A stretch of 64,000 nt of DNA from contig NC_084835.1 in the NCBI RefSeq assembly GCF_033115175.1, positions 100,346,448 to 100,410,447 on the forward strand, written 5' to 3'. Shown here piece by piece: positions 49,630-60,243 of this stretch. The notes below the pieces were generated by a model. It saw only the letters and a program-made list of their open reading frames with translations, searched no databases and was not told where the DNA came from. Position 1 is the first letter of the stretch. Every line of letters starts with the position of its first letter. Both the position numbers and the translations under genes were made by a program. The DNA comes from Lepus europaeus. Lineage: Eukaryota > Chordata > Mammalia > Lagomorpha > Leporidae.

Positions 49630-49777
49630 GATAGCAACTTTATACACCATAGTATTCACTCTTTAAACTATATAATTCATTGGTAGAATATGAATAAAGT
49701 TGTGTACCATGATTGAATTCCAGAATATTTTACGCACTTTCATTTTTCTGTTCCCCCATGTGCTGGAAAACACTAAT
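49630..49777 (-). mobile_element. Old L1 fragment, left of a nested C-SINE
   Basis: TTTAAACTATATAATTCATTGG and CATTTTTCTGTTCCCCCATG resemble the antisense 3' UTR of old L1; the ORF2-like part continues at 50088. Confidence 0.45.
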
Positions 49778-49789
49778 CTGCTTTGTGTC

Positions 49790-50075
49790 TTTTTTTTTAA
49801 GATTAACTTATTTATTTGAAAGGCAGGGTTACAGAGAAAGAGGGAGAGGCATCTTCCGTACTTTGGTTCACTCCCCAAATCATTGCAACAGTCAGGCTAA
49901 TGTTGGAAGACAGGAGCTTCTTCTTGGTCTTCCACAGTGTTTTAGGGGTTACTTTCCCAGGCTCATTAGCAGGGAGCTGGATCAGAAGAGGAGCAGCCAG
50001 GACTCAAATGTGCACCCATATGGGATGCTGGTGCTGCAGGCAGCCACTTAACCCACCATTGCACATAGCAGGCCC
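49790..50075 (-). mobile_element. C-SINE with target-site duplication, inside old L1
   Basis: T9 and TTATTTATTTGAAAGGCAGGG tail, GGTTCACTCCCCAAATC, and the head ATAGCAGGCCC. Flanks CTGCTTTGTGTC (49778-49789) and CTGCTTTGTATC (50076-50087), 11 of 12 equal. Confidence 0.92.
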
Positions 50076-50087
50076 CTGCTTTGTATC

Positions 50088-50440
50088 CTTAGTGTTCATT
50101 TTCACATAGTAAGAATATCTGATTTTCCAGAGGCTTTTTTTTCAATCGATGGTATATCTTAGATGTCTTTCTATGCTTGTTCGTATGGATCAGTTTCATA
50201 CTTTCTCTCCTACATAGTATTCAGTTTACATTTCCCATTTTTTAACTTTTGCTAACAATGAATTTCTGAATATTCTTGCATCATTAGTTTCTCTTTTGTG
50301 CATATCTCTGATAAGTTCTCTAAGACAAGTAAAACCTAGTGGCATGATTACTGAGTCAAAGACTATGAGCACTTTAATAACAGGTATCTGTAGATTCAAG
50401 AGCATTCTGTTAGCTTGGATCTTACTACCAAAAGCCAAGA
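50088..50440 (-). mobile_element. Old L1 fragment, right of a nested C-SINE
   Basis: TTTCTATGCTTGTTCGTATGG, TTCTGAATATTCTTGCATC, ATAAGTTCTCTAAGAC and ACTGAGTCAAAGACTATG follow the antisense end of an old L1 ORF2. Confidence 0.5.
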
Positions 50441-51189
50441 TTTGGTTTACCATCATTGAGCAGACAGAACTGGCTTCTCCTGCCCTTGCAGATGTCTTTG
50501 AAGTCTGTTTACTCTAGCAGATCCTGTTGTGTGGACCCTGTTAATGAACAGCCACAAGTGTTTGCCAGAGAATCTCCTAGATGGTAACCTGGAGGATTGC
50601 ATCTCAAAAGACTGCTAGGATTCTTTTGTCTTGAATTGTGCTGCGCCTGACTTAAGGTTGAAGCCATCTTTAGGTCTAAATTTCCCAGGCGCTGTGTTTG
50701 TGGTCAAAATGGCATTCAGTCCTCTGAGCACATCATAGAGGAATATGAACTCTCTCTGTTGACTAAAGGCCCCTCAGGGTGTGGCCCCTGCTTTCACCTC
50801 TAGCTTATGTATAACAAGATCTCTATTTATAGAGATCTTAAGTTGTCTCAGAAATTTGTGAAACATGTGTACTCTGATGCCCATGCGTTTGCACACTTAG
50901 TTCTGCAAGTCTTACTTTCACTTCCCCCATGCTAACTATTGCATTTGTTTTCCTGAGACTGAATTCTCAGAGCCAGTCTTTAGGAATCTTTTCCCCTCTA
51001 GGCTAGCTGATGCCCCATTATCTTGGTGTTTGTAGTAAGGGATGCTTTGCCAAGTTCTGCAGAGAGTTATGTATCCTAATCATTCTTGTGCATGCAATTA
51101 AACTTTTTCCACCGTCAGTGACCTCATGAAGATACAGATGATGCTACGTGTCTTAGATTCCCTAGATGGGCAGTTTAGACTCTACAGAA
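50441..51189. other. Unique intronic sequence
   Basis: No gene or repeat recognised. Confidence 0.5.
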
Positions 51190-51425
51190 CTTGGTTGGTA
51201 GTGTGGTGTAACATACTTCAGACTGAGCCGATTAAAACTTTACAAACTGTCTCCTGCCATTTACTAGTTCTGTAAATTTGAGTCATCCATGGAAATGTTC
51301 AGGGCCTAGTTTTCCCATTTATAATATAGAGCAAGGGGATCATGCCCACTTTCTAAGGTTGTTGTAAAGATAATAGGAATGCTTAAGAGAGGGCTTGGAA
51401 CATCATTCCTGGTCAGTAATTGAAG
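51190..51425 (+). mobile_element. MIR, near complete
   Basis: GCCATTTACTAGTTCTGTAAATT core, AGTTTTCCCATTTATAATATAG, TCTAAGGTTGTTGTAAAGATAATAG (broken) and GGCTTGGAACATCATTCCTGG keep the full MIR order. Confidence 0.75.
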
Positions 51426-52455
51426 CTTTTGGAAAACGGAAAAATTAGGTTAGTATTGAAGACTCTGTAATTACCTAGCAGAAAATGATAAGATGAGGAG
51501 GCCTTGAGGGTAGATGTCCTATGTCTTGGTGCTCTGTGGATACCTGGCCTGTTTCCCACGCAAAGGCTTGCCCTTTCTTGTCCAGATGGGCCTTGTGCAA
51601 ATGGGTGAGATGGTATATGCTTCTTCAAAGCTCTAAGCACCAATGTGCTTCAATCAATACCTCTCTCTACCCAAAATGACGAGGATTAATAAACTAAGGA
51701 GTGCAGGAAAAAGTACTTAGAAAATATTCAGGGTTTTGATTTTACACTTTGCAGATATGGAAAGACATTATTTTCAGCAAAATCAGAAGTCAACTTTGTC
51801 ATGACTTTCAAGAGCTCTCACTGTGCCAGTAAACTTCAGCAGTCTCCTCTCCCTGGTGGAATGCTTGTGGACTGAAAGTTGGCTGGCCTTCAAAGTATCA
51901 TGCAAGTAAATGGTCATTAAGACCTACAAATATCATGGGGGGTCAAGAGATTCATACTAATGACGGTTTGGAGTAACAGCAGATATGTGTGCATTTAATT
52001 TGATTTCTTAAAACTACCTTGGAAAATTATCTCCCATTTTCTGTTATTGTCTACTTATGTTGATCTGTTTGCCTAAGGGACTAAAGTTGTTGCTTCCAGC
52101 ACTATGTTATCTTTTCTAAGTTTTATTCCTCCCACAAAAAATTGTGTAACTACACAGAGTATTAGTGTTTCTCTTTAGAAAAGTCTTTTTAAAAGACTTT
52201 CTGAAAAGTATTTGAAAATATTTTGATGATCAGCATTATCTATGTTGCTTGTGTACTTGCAGAAATACTTTCAGTCCTTTCCTTACCAGAACTCTCATAA
52301 TTTAACATACTTTCAGAAAATGTGGATTAGATTATAAGATAATTCTGCTCCAATAAGTATTTTCATGCTTTGGAAAGAACATGTGAGTGCAGAATTGAGA
52401 ATGCATGTTCAGCCCATTGACAATAACAAGGTTGTTTATAAATGGCATCGCACGG
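51426..52455. other. Unique intronic sequence
   Basis: No gene or repeat recognised. Confidence 0.5.
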
Positions 52456-52548
52456 CAAATGGCACCATAGTTTGGAGGAGGAAAGCAATTTGGTAAAGTG
52501 AAAGATGTTAAATGTTTTAATTTTCTTCCATGCCAGTAAAATCTTGTA
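52456..52548 (+). repeat. About 90-bp dispersed duplication, copy A
   Basis: From CAAATGGCACCATAG to TAAAATCTTGTA. 82 of 90 aligned bases match 54156-54245, with one 3-nt gap. It lies in otherwise unassigned sequence. Confidence 0.92.
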
Positions 52549-54049
52549 AAACAAGGTGACATATTAAATTTTCTATACTACAGTGGCTCCAGGAGCTTGT
52601 CAACATTTTCATTATAAACTCTATTTTCAGAGCTTTATAACTCAGCGTTAAGAATTCACTGTGGCCTGACATTTGGAGTGCAAGGTCTTACCTGGGGAAC
52701 ATGTGTTTCATGTTTTAAAAATTATGACTTTATCCATTTCTTGGTTTATAATGAGTAACCTTTTCATACATTTTCACTTGGCTGCTGTGTCTCAGAACTG
52801 GAGGCGAAATGTTTGCAAGGCATAGGTCGCCAGTGGGGGAAACATCTACAGATGTGGTCAGCACAAGTCACAGCTGCCAATTTCCATTACTAACATTCGT
52901 GATGATACTAATCGCTCAGCCAAACCCTGGACGTGCCACTCTACTGCCCTCCACAGTTTAGACACTGCTTCATGCTACCCAAGCAGTGTATGATTGGAGA
53001 ATTCTTTGTCCTCAGTCTGTTTATTTCAACCACCACTGTGGATGTTTTGGTTTGTTGTTAGGTCTGTGTATGTTGCAGATAGGGGATGGTGTATATGTTT
53101 ATTTCCCCCTTTCTATCATATTTAGCACACAGCCGATTTTAGCCAATAGTATAAAAAAAAATTTCTTTTTCTTACATGTTGGAATAGCTGTAGCTCAATC
53201 TCCTAAAGAATTACTTTCAGAAAGTAATTAGAGAAGAATGATAGGGGGAAAGAACAAAAAACAACAGAAAAGTAAAGTGCCTGTTGCAATTTGTTATCAG
53301 GCTATGAAGTAGCTTGAGTAGTGATAATTTAGTGTGGCTTCCCAAAAAGATCAATTATGGGCTATCTAGCAAAATAGTAGAGTTCTCTGAATACAAAATA
53401 TAGTACTACTTTTTTTAGGTCTAGTTTATTTCAGGATGATCCTAGGAACTCACCACTAGCTTGTATATATTCAGTATTACTTCACATCAACCTAATCACA
53501 TTATATTTTTATATGACAGTCAAATTTGTGTTAAAATGTAGAAACACTTGGCCTGTTATCCCAGAATTTGATTTCCTTGGGTGAGGACTAATATCGTGCC
53601 AGTAACTTCAAACATTATTTCTGTTCCATACAGTCAACCTGCACACACTGTACATCCAAATGACATTCAGGGTTCATTAATTTACTCCATTGTTAATGAA
53701 TGCTCAAAGCAAGTTCGGAATCCTTATCTTTAATCTATATCCTTTCTGTAATCCATTATGTTTTTCTCTGTACAAATATATCAATTTATATTTGTACTTT
53801 TCTATTAAGATCATACTATTTCAAAGACAGTAAGTAGTTTACATTTTCCAGTAGAAAATGTTGGGATAAAAGACTTCTAAGTTATCAAAACACACAAAAA
53901 CATGAAAGGACTTGAAGTATAGAACACCCTACATTTAAACTAAGAAAGGTAGGAAAAAGGCAATTGATTTCTTTTTCAATCTCTTTCTTACTTCATTGTC
54001 ATCTCTTTTTCCTTTCTTCCTGTTTGTCCCATGTACTCCAAGCCAGAAA
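52549..54049. other. Unique intronic sequence
   Basis: About 1.5 kb AT-rich single-copy sequence. Nothing recognised. Confidence 0.5.
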
Positions 54050-54385
54050 CCAGGGCATAAGAGTAAATACCAAGGAATATAATTTCTGGGTAATATCATA
54101 AGACTAAGCTTGGTTTTATAATTTGTCTTACAAAATTATAAATAAAGCAGTACTACAAATGGCACCACAATTCGGAGGAGAAAAGTAATTTAGTAAAGTG
54201 AAGGATGTTAAATGTTTTAATTTTCTATGTCAGTAAAATCTTGTATATGTGTCTTACTACCATTTTGGCCTGTAACTAACAATTAATGATGGTTCCTGTT
54301 GCTCCACATACTTACCAACATTTGATGTTGTCATTGTTAAGGATTTTGGCCATGCTAATGGGTATATGGTGCTTTGTCTTTGCTA
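54050..54385 (-). mobile_element. Old L1 ORF2 fragment, antisense, part 1
   Basis: ATACCAAGGAATATAATTTC, GGGTAATATCATAAG, TACCATTTTGGCC, GCTCCACATACTTACC and GGCCATGCTAATGGG follow antisense L1 ORF2 (reverse of its C-terminal half). The order is broken by the about 90-bp copy B. Confidence 0.65.
54156..54245 (+). repeat. About 90-bp dispersed duplication, copy B (inside L1)
   Basis: Starts CAAATGGCACCACAATTCGG and ends TAAAATCTTGTA. It interrupts the L1 between TTATAATTTGTC and CTTACTACCATTTTGG, so it looks like the derived copy. Confidence 0.9.
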
Positions 54386-54718
54386 TTTTTATTTTTTATG
54401 AGACAGAGTGAGAGAGAAAATGAGTGGAAGAATGAGAATGATAATCAATATGTATCTCCCATGTCTGGTTTGCTGCTCAAATTCCCACAATAGCCAGAGC
54501 TGGGCCAGATTGAAATCAGGAGCCCAGGACTCAATATATATCTCTCATATGGGTGGCAGAAACCCAAGTACTTGAGTCATCACCTGCCATATCTCAGAGT
54601 GTGCATTAGCAGGAAGTTGGAGTCAGAAGTGGAGGCTGGACTCAAACCCAGATATTCTGACATGGGAAAAGGGCATCATAAGTGGTGTCTTAATCACTGC
54701 ACCAGATAACCGACCCAT
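54386..54718 (-). mobile_element. Old C-SINE inside L1
   Basis: TTATTTTTTATGAGACAGAG tail, CCAGAGCTGGGCCAGATTG, GTGCATTAGCAGGAAGTTGG, and AACCGACCC head. Confidence 0.88.
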
Positions 54719-54814
54719 TTGTAATTCGCTAATGACATATGACGTGTAGCACTTTTTCATATTTAGTTGACATTTTTATCCAGGTGTCTTTTCAGGTCCT
54801 TTTTCCATCTTCCC
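54719..54814 (-). mobile_element. Old L1 ORF2 fragment, antisense, part 2
   Basis: TTTGTAATTCGCTAATGAC, GTAGCACTTTTTCATATTTAG and TTTTCAGGTCCTTTTTCC continue the L1 in the same order. Confidence 0.6.
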
Positions 54815-54970
54815 CACTTTTGAAATTTGAGAGGCAAGAAAACAAATTCCAGCCAGTGGTTTACTACGTCAGATTCTGGAAGAAAACATAATAGGAAACC
54901 AGAAGCCAGAATCTCAATTAAGGTCTCTAAGCTAGGTGCCTAACTACTTGAGTCATTACAGGGTTTGAAT
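54815..54970 (-). mobile_element. Old C-SINE, left part of split element
   Basis: CCACTTTTGAAATTTGAGAGGC, AACCAGAAGCCAGAATCTC and TAACTACTTGAGTCATTAC are diverged family blocks; the end resumes after the younger SINE. Confidence 0.6.
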
Positions 54971-54994
54971 ATATATATATATATATATATATTT
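54971..54994. repeat. (AT)n tract at SINE tail
   Basis: ATATAT run of about 24 bases between the older SINE and the T-rich tail of the young one. Confidence 0.9.
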
Positions 54995-55331
54995 AATTTT
55001 TGACAGGCAGAGCGGACAGTGAGAGAGAGAGAGAGACAGAGGAAGGTCTTCCTTTTGCCGTTGGTTCACCCTCCAATGGCCGCCGCGGCCGGCGCGCTGC
55101 GGCCGGTGCACTGCGCTGATCCGATGGCAGGAGCCAGGTGCTTATCCTGGTCTCCCATGGGGTGCAGGGCCCAAGTACTTGGGCCATCCTCCACTGCACT
55201 CCCTGGCCACAGCAGAGAGCTGGCCTGGAAGAGGGGTAACCGGGACAGGATCTGTGCCCCGACCGGGACTAGAACCCGGTGTGCCGGCGCCGGAAGGCAG
55301 AGGATTAGCCTATGGAACCGCGGCACCGGCC
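54995..55331 (-). mobile_element. C-SINE, very young CpG-rich subtype, nested
   Basis: TTTTTGACAGGCAGAGCGGAC and head CGGCACCGGCC. It has an extra GC-rich segment around 55083-55100 (CCGCGGCCGGCGCGC) that most other copies lack, also present at 61919-61938. CpGs are well kept. Confidence 0.96.
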
Positions 55332-55386
55332 TTAACCCATTATTTTAACCACGAGGCTGATTACTCTCCCCTGTCCGCTCCCCTTT
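55332..55386 (-). mobile_element. Old C-SINE, right part of split element
   Basis: TTAACCCATTATTTTAACCACGAGGC and TACTCTCCCC are the reverse head of the older element. Confidence 0.5.
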
Positions 55387-55770
55387 TTAAATTGCATTAT
55401 GGATTGCTTTCTTTGGTTTTAAGAACTTTTTGTATATTTTGTTTGATAGTCCTTTATTAGATTTAACTTTTGCAAATATTTTCTCCCAAACTGTAGCTTA
55501 TGTTCTCACTCTCTTGACAATATCTTTCAACAGAGTAGATTTTGTAATTTAATGAACTTCAGACTACCAATAATGACCTTCATGGCTCATGCCTTTGATG
55601 TGGTATGTAAGTTATCTCCTTATGTAAGGTCATTTAGCTTTCCTATTATGTTTTCTTCTGGGAATTTTAAAGTTTCACATTTTACATTTTGTTCCTTGGT
55701 ACATTTTGAGTTAGTTTCTGGGAAGTGTATAAAGTCTGTTTCTAGAATTTTTTCACATGTGTACCAGGAA
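55387..55770 (-). mobile_element. Old L1 ORF2 fragment, antisense, part 3
   Basis: AACTTTTTGTATATTTTG, GCAAATATTTTCTCCCAAACTG, ATGTTTTCTTCTGGGAATTTT and TTGAGTTAGTTTCTGGG continue the same antisense ORF2 segment, so all three parts are one L1. Confidence 0.7.
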
Positions 55771-55984
55771 TCTGAAAATATAATGTCTGATCGTGGTTAG
55801 CAGTGAGATGTAAAGAATCAACAGCTATCTCAGAGAAAGGGACATCTTTCCTGAGTTCTGAATGAGCTAACCAGGGGCAATTGGGTTAAGACCACATTTC
55901 TTCACACTACAGCCTTTGCTCCTCTGTTATAAATCAGTTGACTCTATAAGACATTTTAGTGTGTGTGTCTATTTCTTCCCTGTC

Positions 55985-56410
55985 CATTGACACTGTCCAA
56001 ACAGAAGCTGCCACCATCTTTGCTTGCTTTTCCCACAGTGGCCCATTAATTATCTTGCAATCTATTTCATATACAGAGGCCACACAATTATCTTTTTAAA
56101 ACATTTGATTTGTATGATTCCTCATTGTTTTTAGGATCAAACATAAAACATTCAGTGCAACCTGAGGGCCTGCAGAATTCAGCCTCCTCCTGCCATCCCT
56201 TCTACTTTCTTGGTCCTTCTTCCACACCCAATTTCATTCCTGCTGATTTTCTTATGCTCCAGCCAAAAGAGCTTCTATTCGCTTCCTGGAATATGCTTCC
56301 CTTTCTCTCACATCAAGTTTAGGAACATGGAGCCATCTCTCAGACACCTTTACTGGCCCTGGCCTAGCTCACTCAGAGCTCTGTTTAATTTGTCATTCAC
56401 ATAAAATGAA
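55985..56410 (+). mobile_element. L2 LINE 3' region
   Basis: ATTATCTTTTTAAAACATTTG, TAGGATCAAACATAAAAC, ATGCTCCAGCCAAAAGAG, GCTTCCTGGAATATGCTTCCC and CATCTCTCAGACACC track L2 in order. The 70-codon frame here is a relic only. Confidence 0.75.
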
Positions 56411-58663
56411 TTTTTAAAACAGTGAATCAATTTATAATATAATTATTTTTAAGTTCAATTTAAATAATTTATTCAAATAAAACTATATGCCCAAACCCTC
56501 TGCTGGTGGACTTTGATGGTTTCTCTGGTGCTTTCTCTTAGCTTCCATCATCTCTCCAGAGATTAGGGACAGACAGACCTCAGGGATCATTAGGTAAGCT
56601 GGAAGTTTCCTCAGCCCTGAAACACTACTGAGACAATGCCCAGAATGTAAAGACAATTGTGTTCTCACTAACATGAGCTGGAGACCTTGAATCAGAGAGG
56701 GAGCAAAGTTTGGCGCATATGCCTTATCTATTCAAGGGAGATGAGGATTTCTTCTGTAACAAAAGCGTCCTATAATGTTGAACTGGGTTGGCTGATTTGT
56801 TTTTTTCCCTTCTCTCTCTGATAAGTTCTCTCAAATTTTAATGAATTTCTAAGTTGAGTGCTTCACAAATTTGGGGTTCTATAGGAACCTATAGAACAGT
56901 GTTCTATAGGAACTTGTTAAAAACAAGATCCAGGGCTTATTCTATGCCAGGGAGGCTGTTTGCTTTATTAGTTCCAAAACAGTTGACTCAGATATATTCC
57001 AAAGTCCAATATTTATATGGTTTTAAGTTCACACAAAATAGCACCATGCTTTCTCTATGATACTTACTTAAATGCTTTTCTCATAACACAGTTATTTACT
57101 CTTGACATCTTATTTTACTTCCTATAGTTGAATCTTTTCCCATTATTGGAAGCTATTAACTATCTGATCCTCTTTATTAGAAGATATTGTAATGACAAAC
57201 ACTTAGGTAAATGGTAATTTTGTCAATTCATGCTGAACACTTCTTGGTTTAGGAGTTTGATGTTAACTGTTATTCTTTCAAGAATGTACTATTGTGCCAT
57301 GATTAAAAACAGCCAGTAAACCATGAATATCAAGGGAATAATAGCAAGAGGTTTATAAGTGTGCACTGGGGGGACTAGCAATTTGTTTTGGAGAGAACCT
57401 GATTAAATGCATCTCTGTAGACTGCCCTGGTTTATGGCAGAAGTGATGTGATGATTTGTGTTAATGTTTTTGTAAGCTTAGAGCTGAAAATTTATTCAGG
57501 TTTCTGTTCTTTCCCTTTGGCTGATAGTTAATGCAAAGAAGCTACCATGGGAGGTCCTAATAAGAATCCTACAAAGCAAAAAGGTCAGAGCACATCTCTG
57601 AGGTCTGTGTTGGTGCTATGTGTTCAGATTAGACAAGGCCCTGCCTTCAAGGAGTTTTCAGTCCAGAAGAAACTATGATCGCAATGTTTAGGTTTTTTTT
57701 TTTTTTTTTTTGCAGTGTTTTTTGTTCTTTTTGGTAAGACAGTAGAAGCTAAACTCCCAAGGGAATGTTTTAAGAGCTTATTGCTAATTTCATGTTTCTG
57801 AAGTTTAGTTACAGCTGACACTACACATATTTGTAAACCTAAATGCTTCTCCCAGGAATTTGCTGCTTCAATACATACCCAAGTTAATGGACATGTTTTT
57901 ATGGAGTTGGGGGACAGTCAGTACACAGTCTGTTATAAGTGGCAAAGCATAGATGCAAATGAAGAGGAAACAGTGAAGGAACATTCCAGAAAGACACTTG
58001 TGGAGGTAAATTAGAGAGCAACCCGTACAGATTGGAGCAGGAAGAGGATCTACAAGATTTCCAGGAAAAACAGATTCTGTAGTGTCAGTGAGATGTTTCA
58101 GGAAACAAAAGATATTGTAAGTGCAAATACTTCTCTAAAAGAAAGAACTGTAAATCCCTAAAAAAGCTAAAATCTATGCCAAAAATTTTTTTGGATGCCG
58201 CTAGACATGTCAGAAGCAATATTTTCATAATTCCAAAATTAGAAACCATATTTTTCTGACATTTTTGAATCAAATTATAGACAATGAACAAGACACAATA
58301 AAGTTTATCCTGAAAATGTAAAAATGTCTCTGGCAGAAGAGAGAGGGTAAAACAGGAAAAAACTAAAAAGTAATGGATGAAGACTACAATAGTCTTTTCT
58401 TCCTAAGCATGAAACAGGAACTGTCTATTATTGATAGAAGAAGAAATAAAGTGCTACAAGAATTATAATCAAAGTTTTAATGGTAACCAATATAGATAAT
58501 CCAAATAGCAATGTTCTGGGCAAAGGGAGGATAGAGTAAACCATCATCTATCATAGTAAGAAGCCAGTATACTTTATGTAAAGTTGATAAGAATCAAGCA
58601 TGCTTTCACATCATAAGGATGTGAAAGAAGCCACAAGTAGACGTTTTAAAAACCTCCAATTAT
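56411..58663. other. Unique intronic sequence
   Basis: About 2.25 kb. It contains a small direct-plus-inverted repeat at 56876-56913 and a T19 run at 57693-57711. No gene. Confidence 0.5.
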
Positions 58664-58970
58664 GGGCAGGTGTTTGGCATGGTAGTTAAGCAGCTGCTTA
58701 GGATGTTCACATCCCACATCAGAGTACCTGGTTTTCAGTTCTGGCTACCCTCCTTCAAATCCAGCTTCCTGCTAATGTGTACCACAGGAGGCAACTGATA
58801 GTGGTTCAAATACTTGGGTCCCCTCTATGCATATGGGAGACCTGGTTGGAGTTCCTGGCTCCTGCCTTCTGACTAGCCTATCCTTGGCTGTTGCGGCCAT
58901 TTGGAGGAGTGAACTAGAAGGTGGAAGATATCTCTGTCTCTCTGCCTTTCAAATACAATAAAGTTAAGTA
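58664..58970 (+). mobile_element. Old C-SINE
   Basis: GGGCAGGTGTTTGGCATGG head, CTTCCTGCTAATGTGTACC, CTGGCTGTTGCGGCCATTTGG in near form, and CTTTCAAATACAATAAAG tail. Confidence 0.92.
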
Positions 58971-59060
58971 TATAAAAATTAAGATTTCCTTTAAGAAGTC
59001 AGAATTTAGCTTATACTATTCATGTCCTTGGTCTTTCAAATATGTGCATTAATACATGAA

Positions 59061-59111
59061 GTAGAGGTGGGGAAGGAGGAAGGAAGGAATAGAAGGAGGG
59101 AAAGAAGGTAG
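59061..59111. repeat. Purine-rich (GGAA)-type tract
   Basis: AGGTGGGGAAGGAGGAAGG and similar; about 50 bases of nearly pure purine. Confidence 0.85.
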
Positions 59112-59307
59112 ATAACCTATAACATTTTCTTCCATTCTTTGGTTTGAAAATGTCTTAATTAATCTTGGAATGCATGGGATGCATTTAATTGAAATTCAAA
59201 AGCTAAATCTTATATTGCCTATTTCACTTCCTAAACTCTATTGATCAATATACTTTTAACCTTTAGTAAAATGCAATGAAATGAATTATATAAAAATAAA
59301 ATATTTT

Positions 59308-59612
59308 GGGGTCAATGCCGTGGCTCACTTGGTTAATCCCCTGCCTGCGGCATCAGCATCCCATATGGACGCTAGGTCCTATCCTGGTTGCTCCTCTTCC
59401 ACTCCAGCTCTCTGCTGTGGCCCGGGAAGGCAGTGGAGGATGGCCCAAGTGTTTGGGCCCCAGCACCCACATGGGAGACCAGGAGGAAGCACCTGGCTTT
59501 GGATTGGCACAGCATGCCGGCGGTAACGGCCATTTTGGGGGTAAACCAATGGAAGGAAGACCTTTCTCTCTCTCTCTCTCTCTCTCACTGTCTAACTCTG
59601 TCAAATTAAAAA
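59308..59612 (+). mobile_element. C-SINE with target-site duplication
   Basis: GGGGTCAATGCCGTGGCTC head, B-box replaced by GGTCCTATCC, and an expanded (TC)n at 59563-59586. Flanks AAAATATTTT at 59298-59307 and 59613-59622. Confidence 0.93.
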
Positions 59613-59639
59613 AAAATATTTTAAATATACAATTTAAAA

Positions 59640-59882
59640 ATTCATTATTGCATTAAGTTATTTGAAAGTCAAAGAGATAGGCACATAGAAAAAGAGCTCT
59701 TCTATTAGCTGGTTCACTCCATAATTGCCCCCATCATCCAGGATTGTGCCAGGTTGAAATTAAGAGCTGGAACTCATTCTGGGTCTCTCATGTGGGTGGC
59801 AGGGATCTACATATTTGAACCATCACTAGTGCAACCCAGGGTGTGCATTAGCAAGAAACTAGATCAAAAATTGAGCTAGGTC
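59640..59882 (-). mobile_element. Old C-SINE, left part of split element
   Basis: TTATTTGAAAGTCAAAGAG tail, GGTTCACTCCATAATTGCC, GTGTGCATTAGCAAGAAAC; interrupted at AGGTCTGG. Confidence 0.85.
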
Positions 59883-60166
59883 TGGGTCAGGTGCTGTGGC
59901 ACAACAGGTTAAGCCACTGCTTGGGATGCCCACATCCCATATCTGTGTCTGATTTGAGTTCTGGTTGCTACTCTTTTGATCCAGCTCCCTGCCTATGCAC
60001 CTGAGAAGTAGTAGATGATGGCTCAAGTGCTTGGGTTTCTGTCACCCACCTGGGATACCAGGGTGGAGTTCCTAACTTCAGCTTGCCCCCACCCTCATTG
60101 ATATTTGCAGAATGGTGGAAGACAGACCTCTCTCTGCTTTGCAAATCAATTAATAAAACTTAAAAA
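59883..60166 (+). mobile_element. C-SINE nested in an older C-SINE
   Basis: GGGTCAGGTGCTGTGGCAC head to ATTAATAAAACTTAAAAAAA tail. Flanks AGGTCTGG and AGATCTGG (7 of 8 equal). Confidence 0.9.
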
Positions 60167-60243
60167 AATAAATCAGATCTGGTACTTGAATATGGGATGC
60201 ATGTGTCCCAAGAGGTATCTAAACTGCTGTATCAAACACCCAG
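60167..60243 (-). mobile_element. Old C-SINE, right part of split element
   Basis: GGTACTTGAATATGGGATGC and the decayed head AAACACCCAGC. Confidence 0.8.

Noticed and set aside
55075..55120. Possible CpG island
   Set aside because: The CpGs are those of a young C-SINE and too short for a promoter island.
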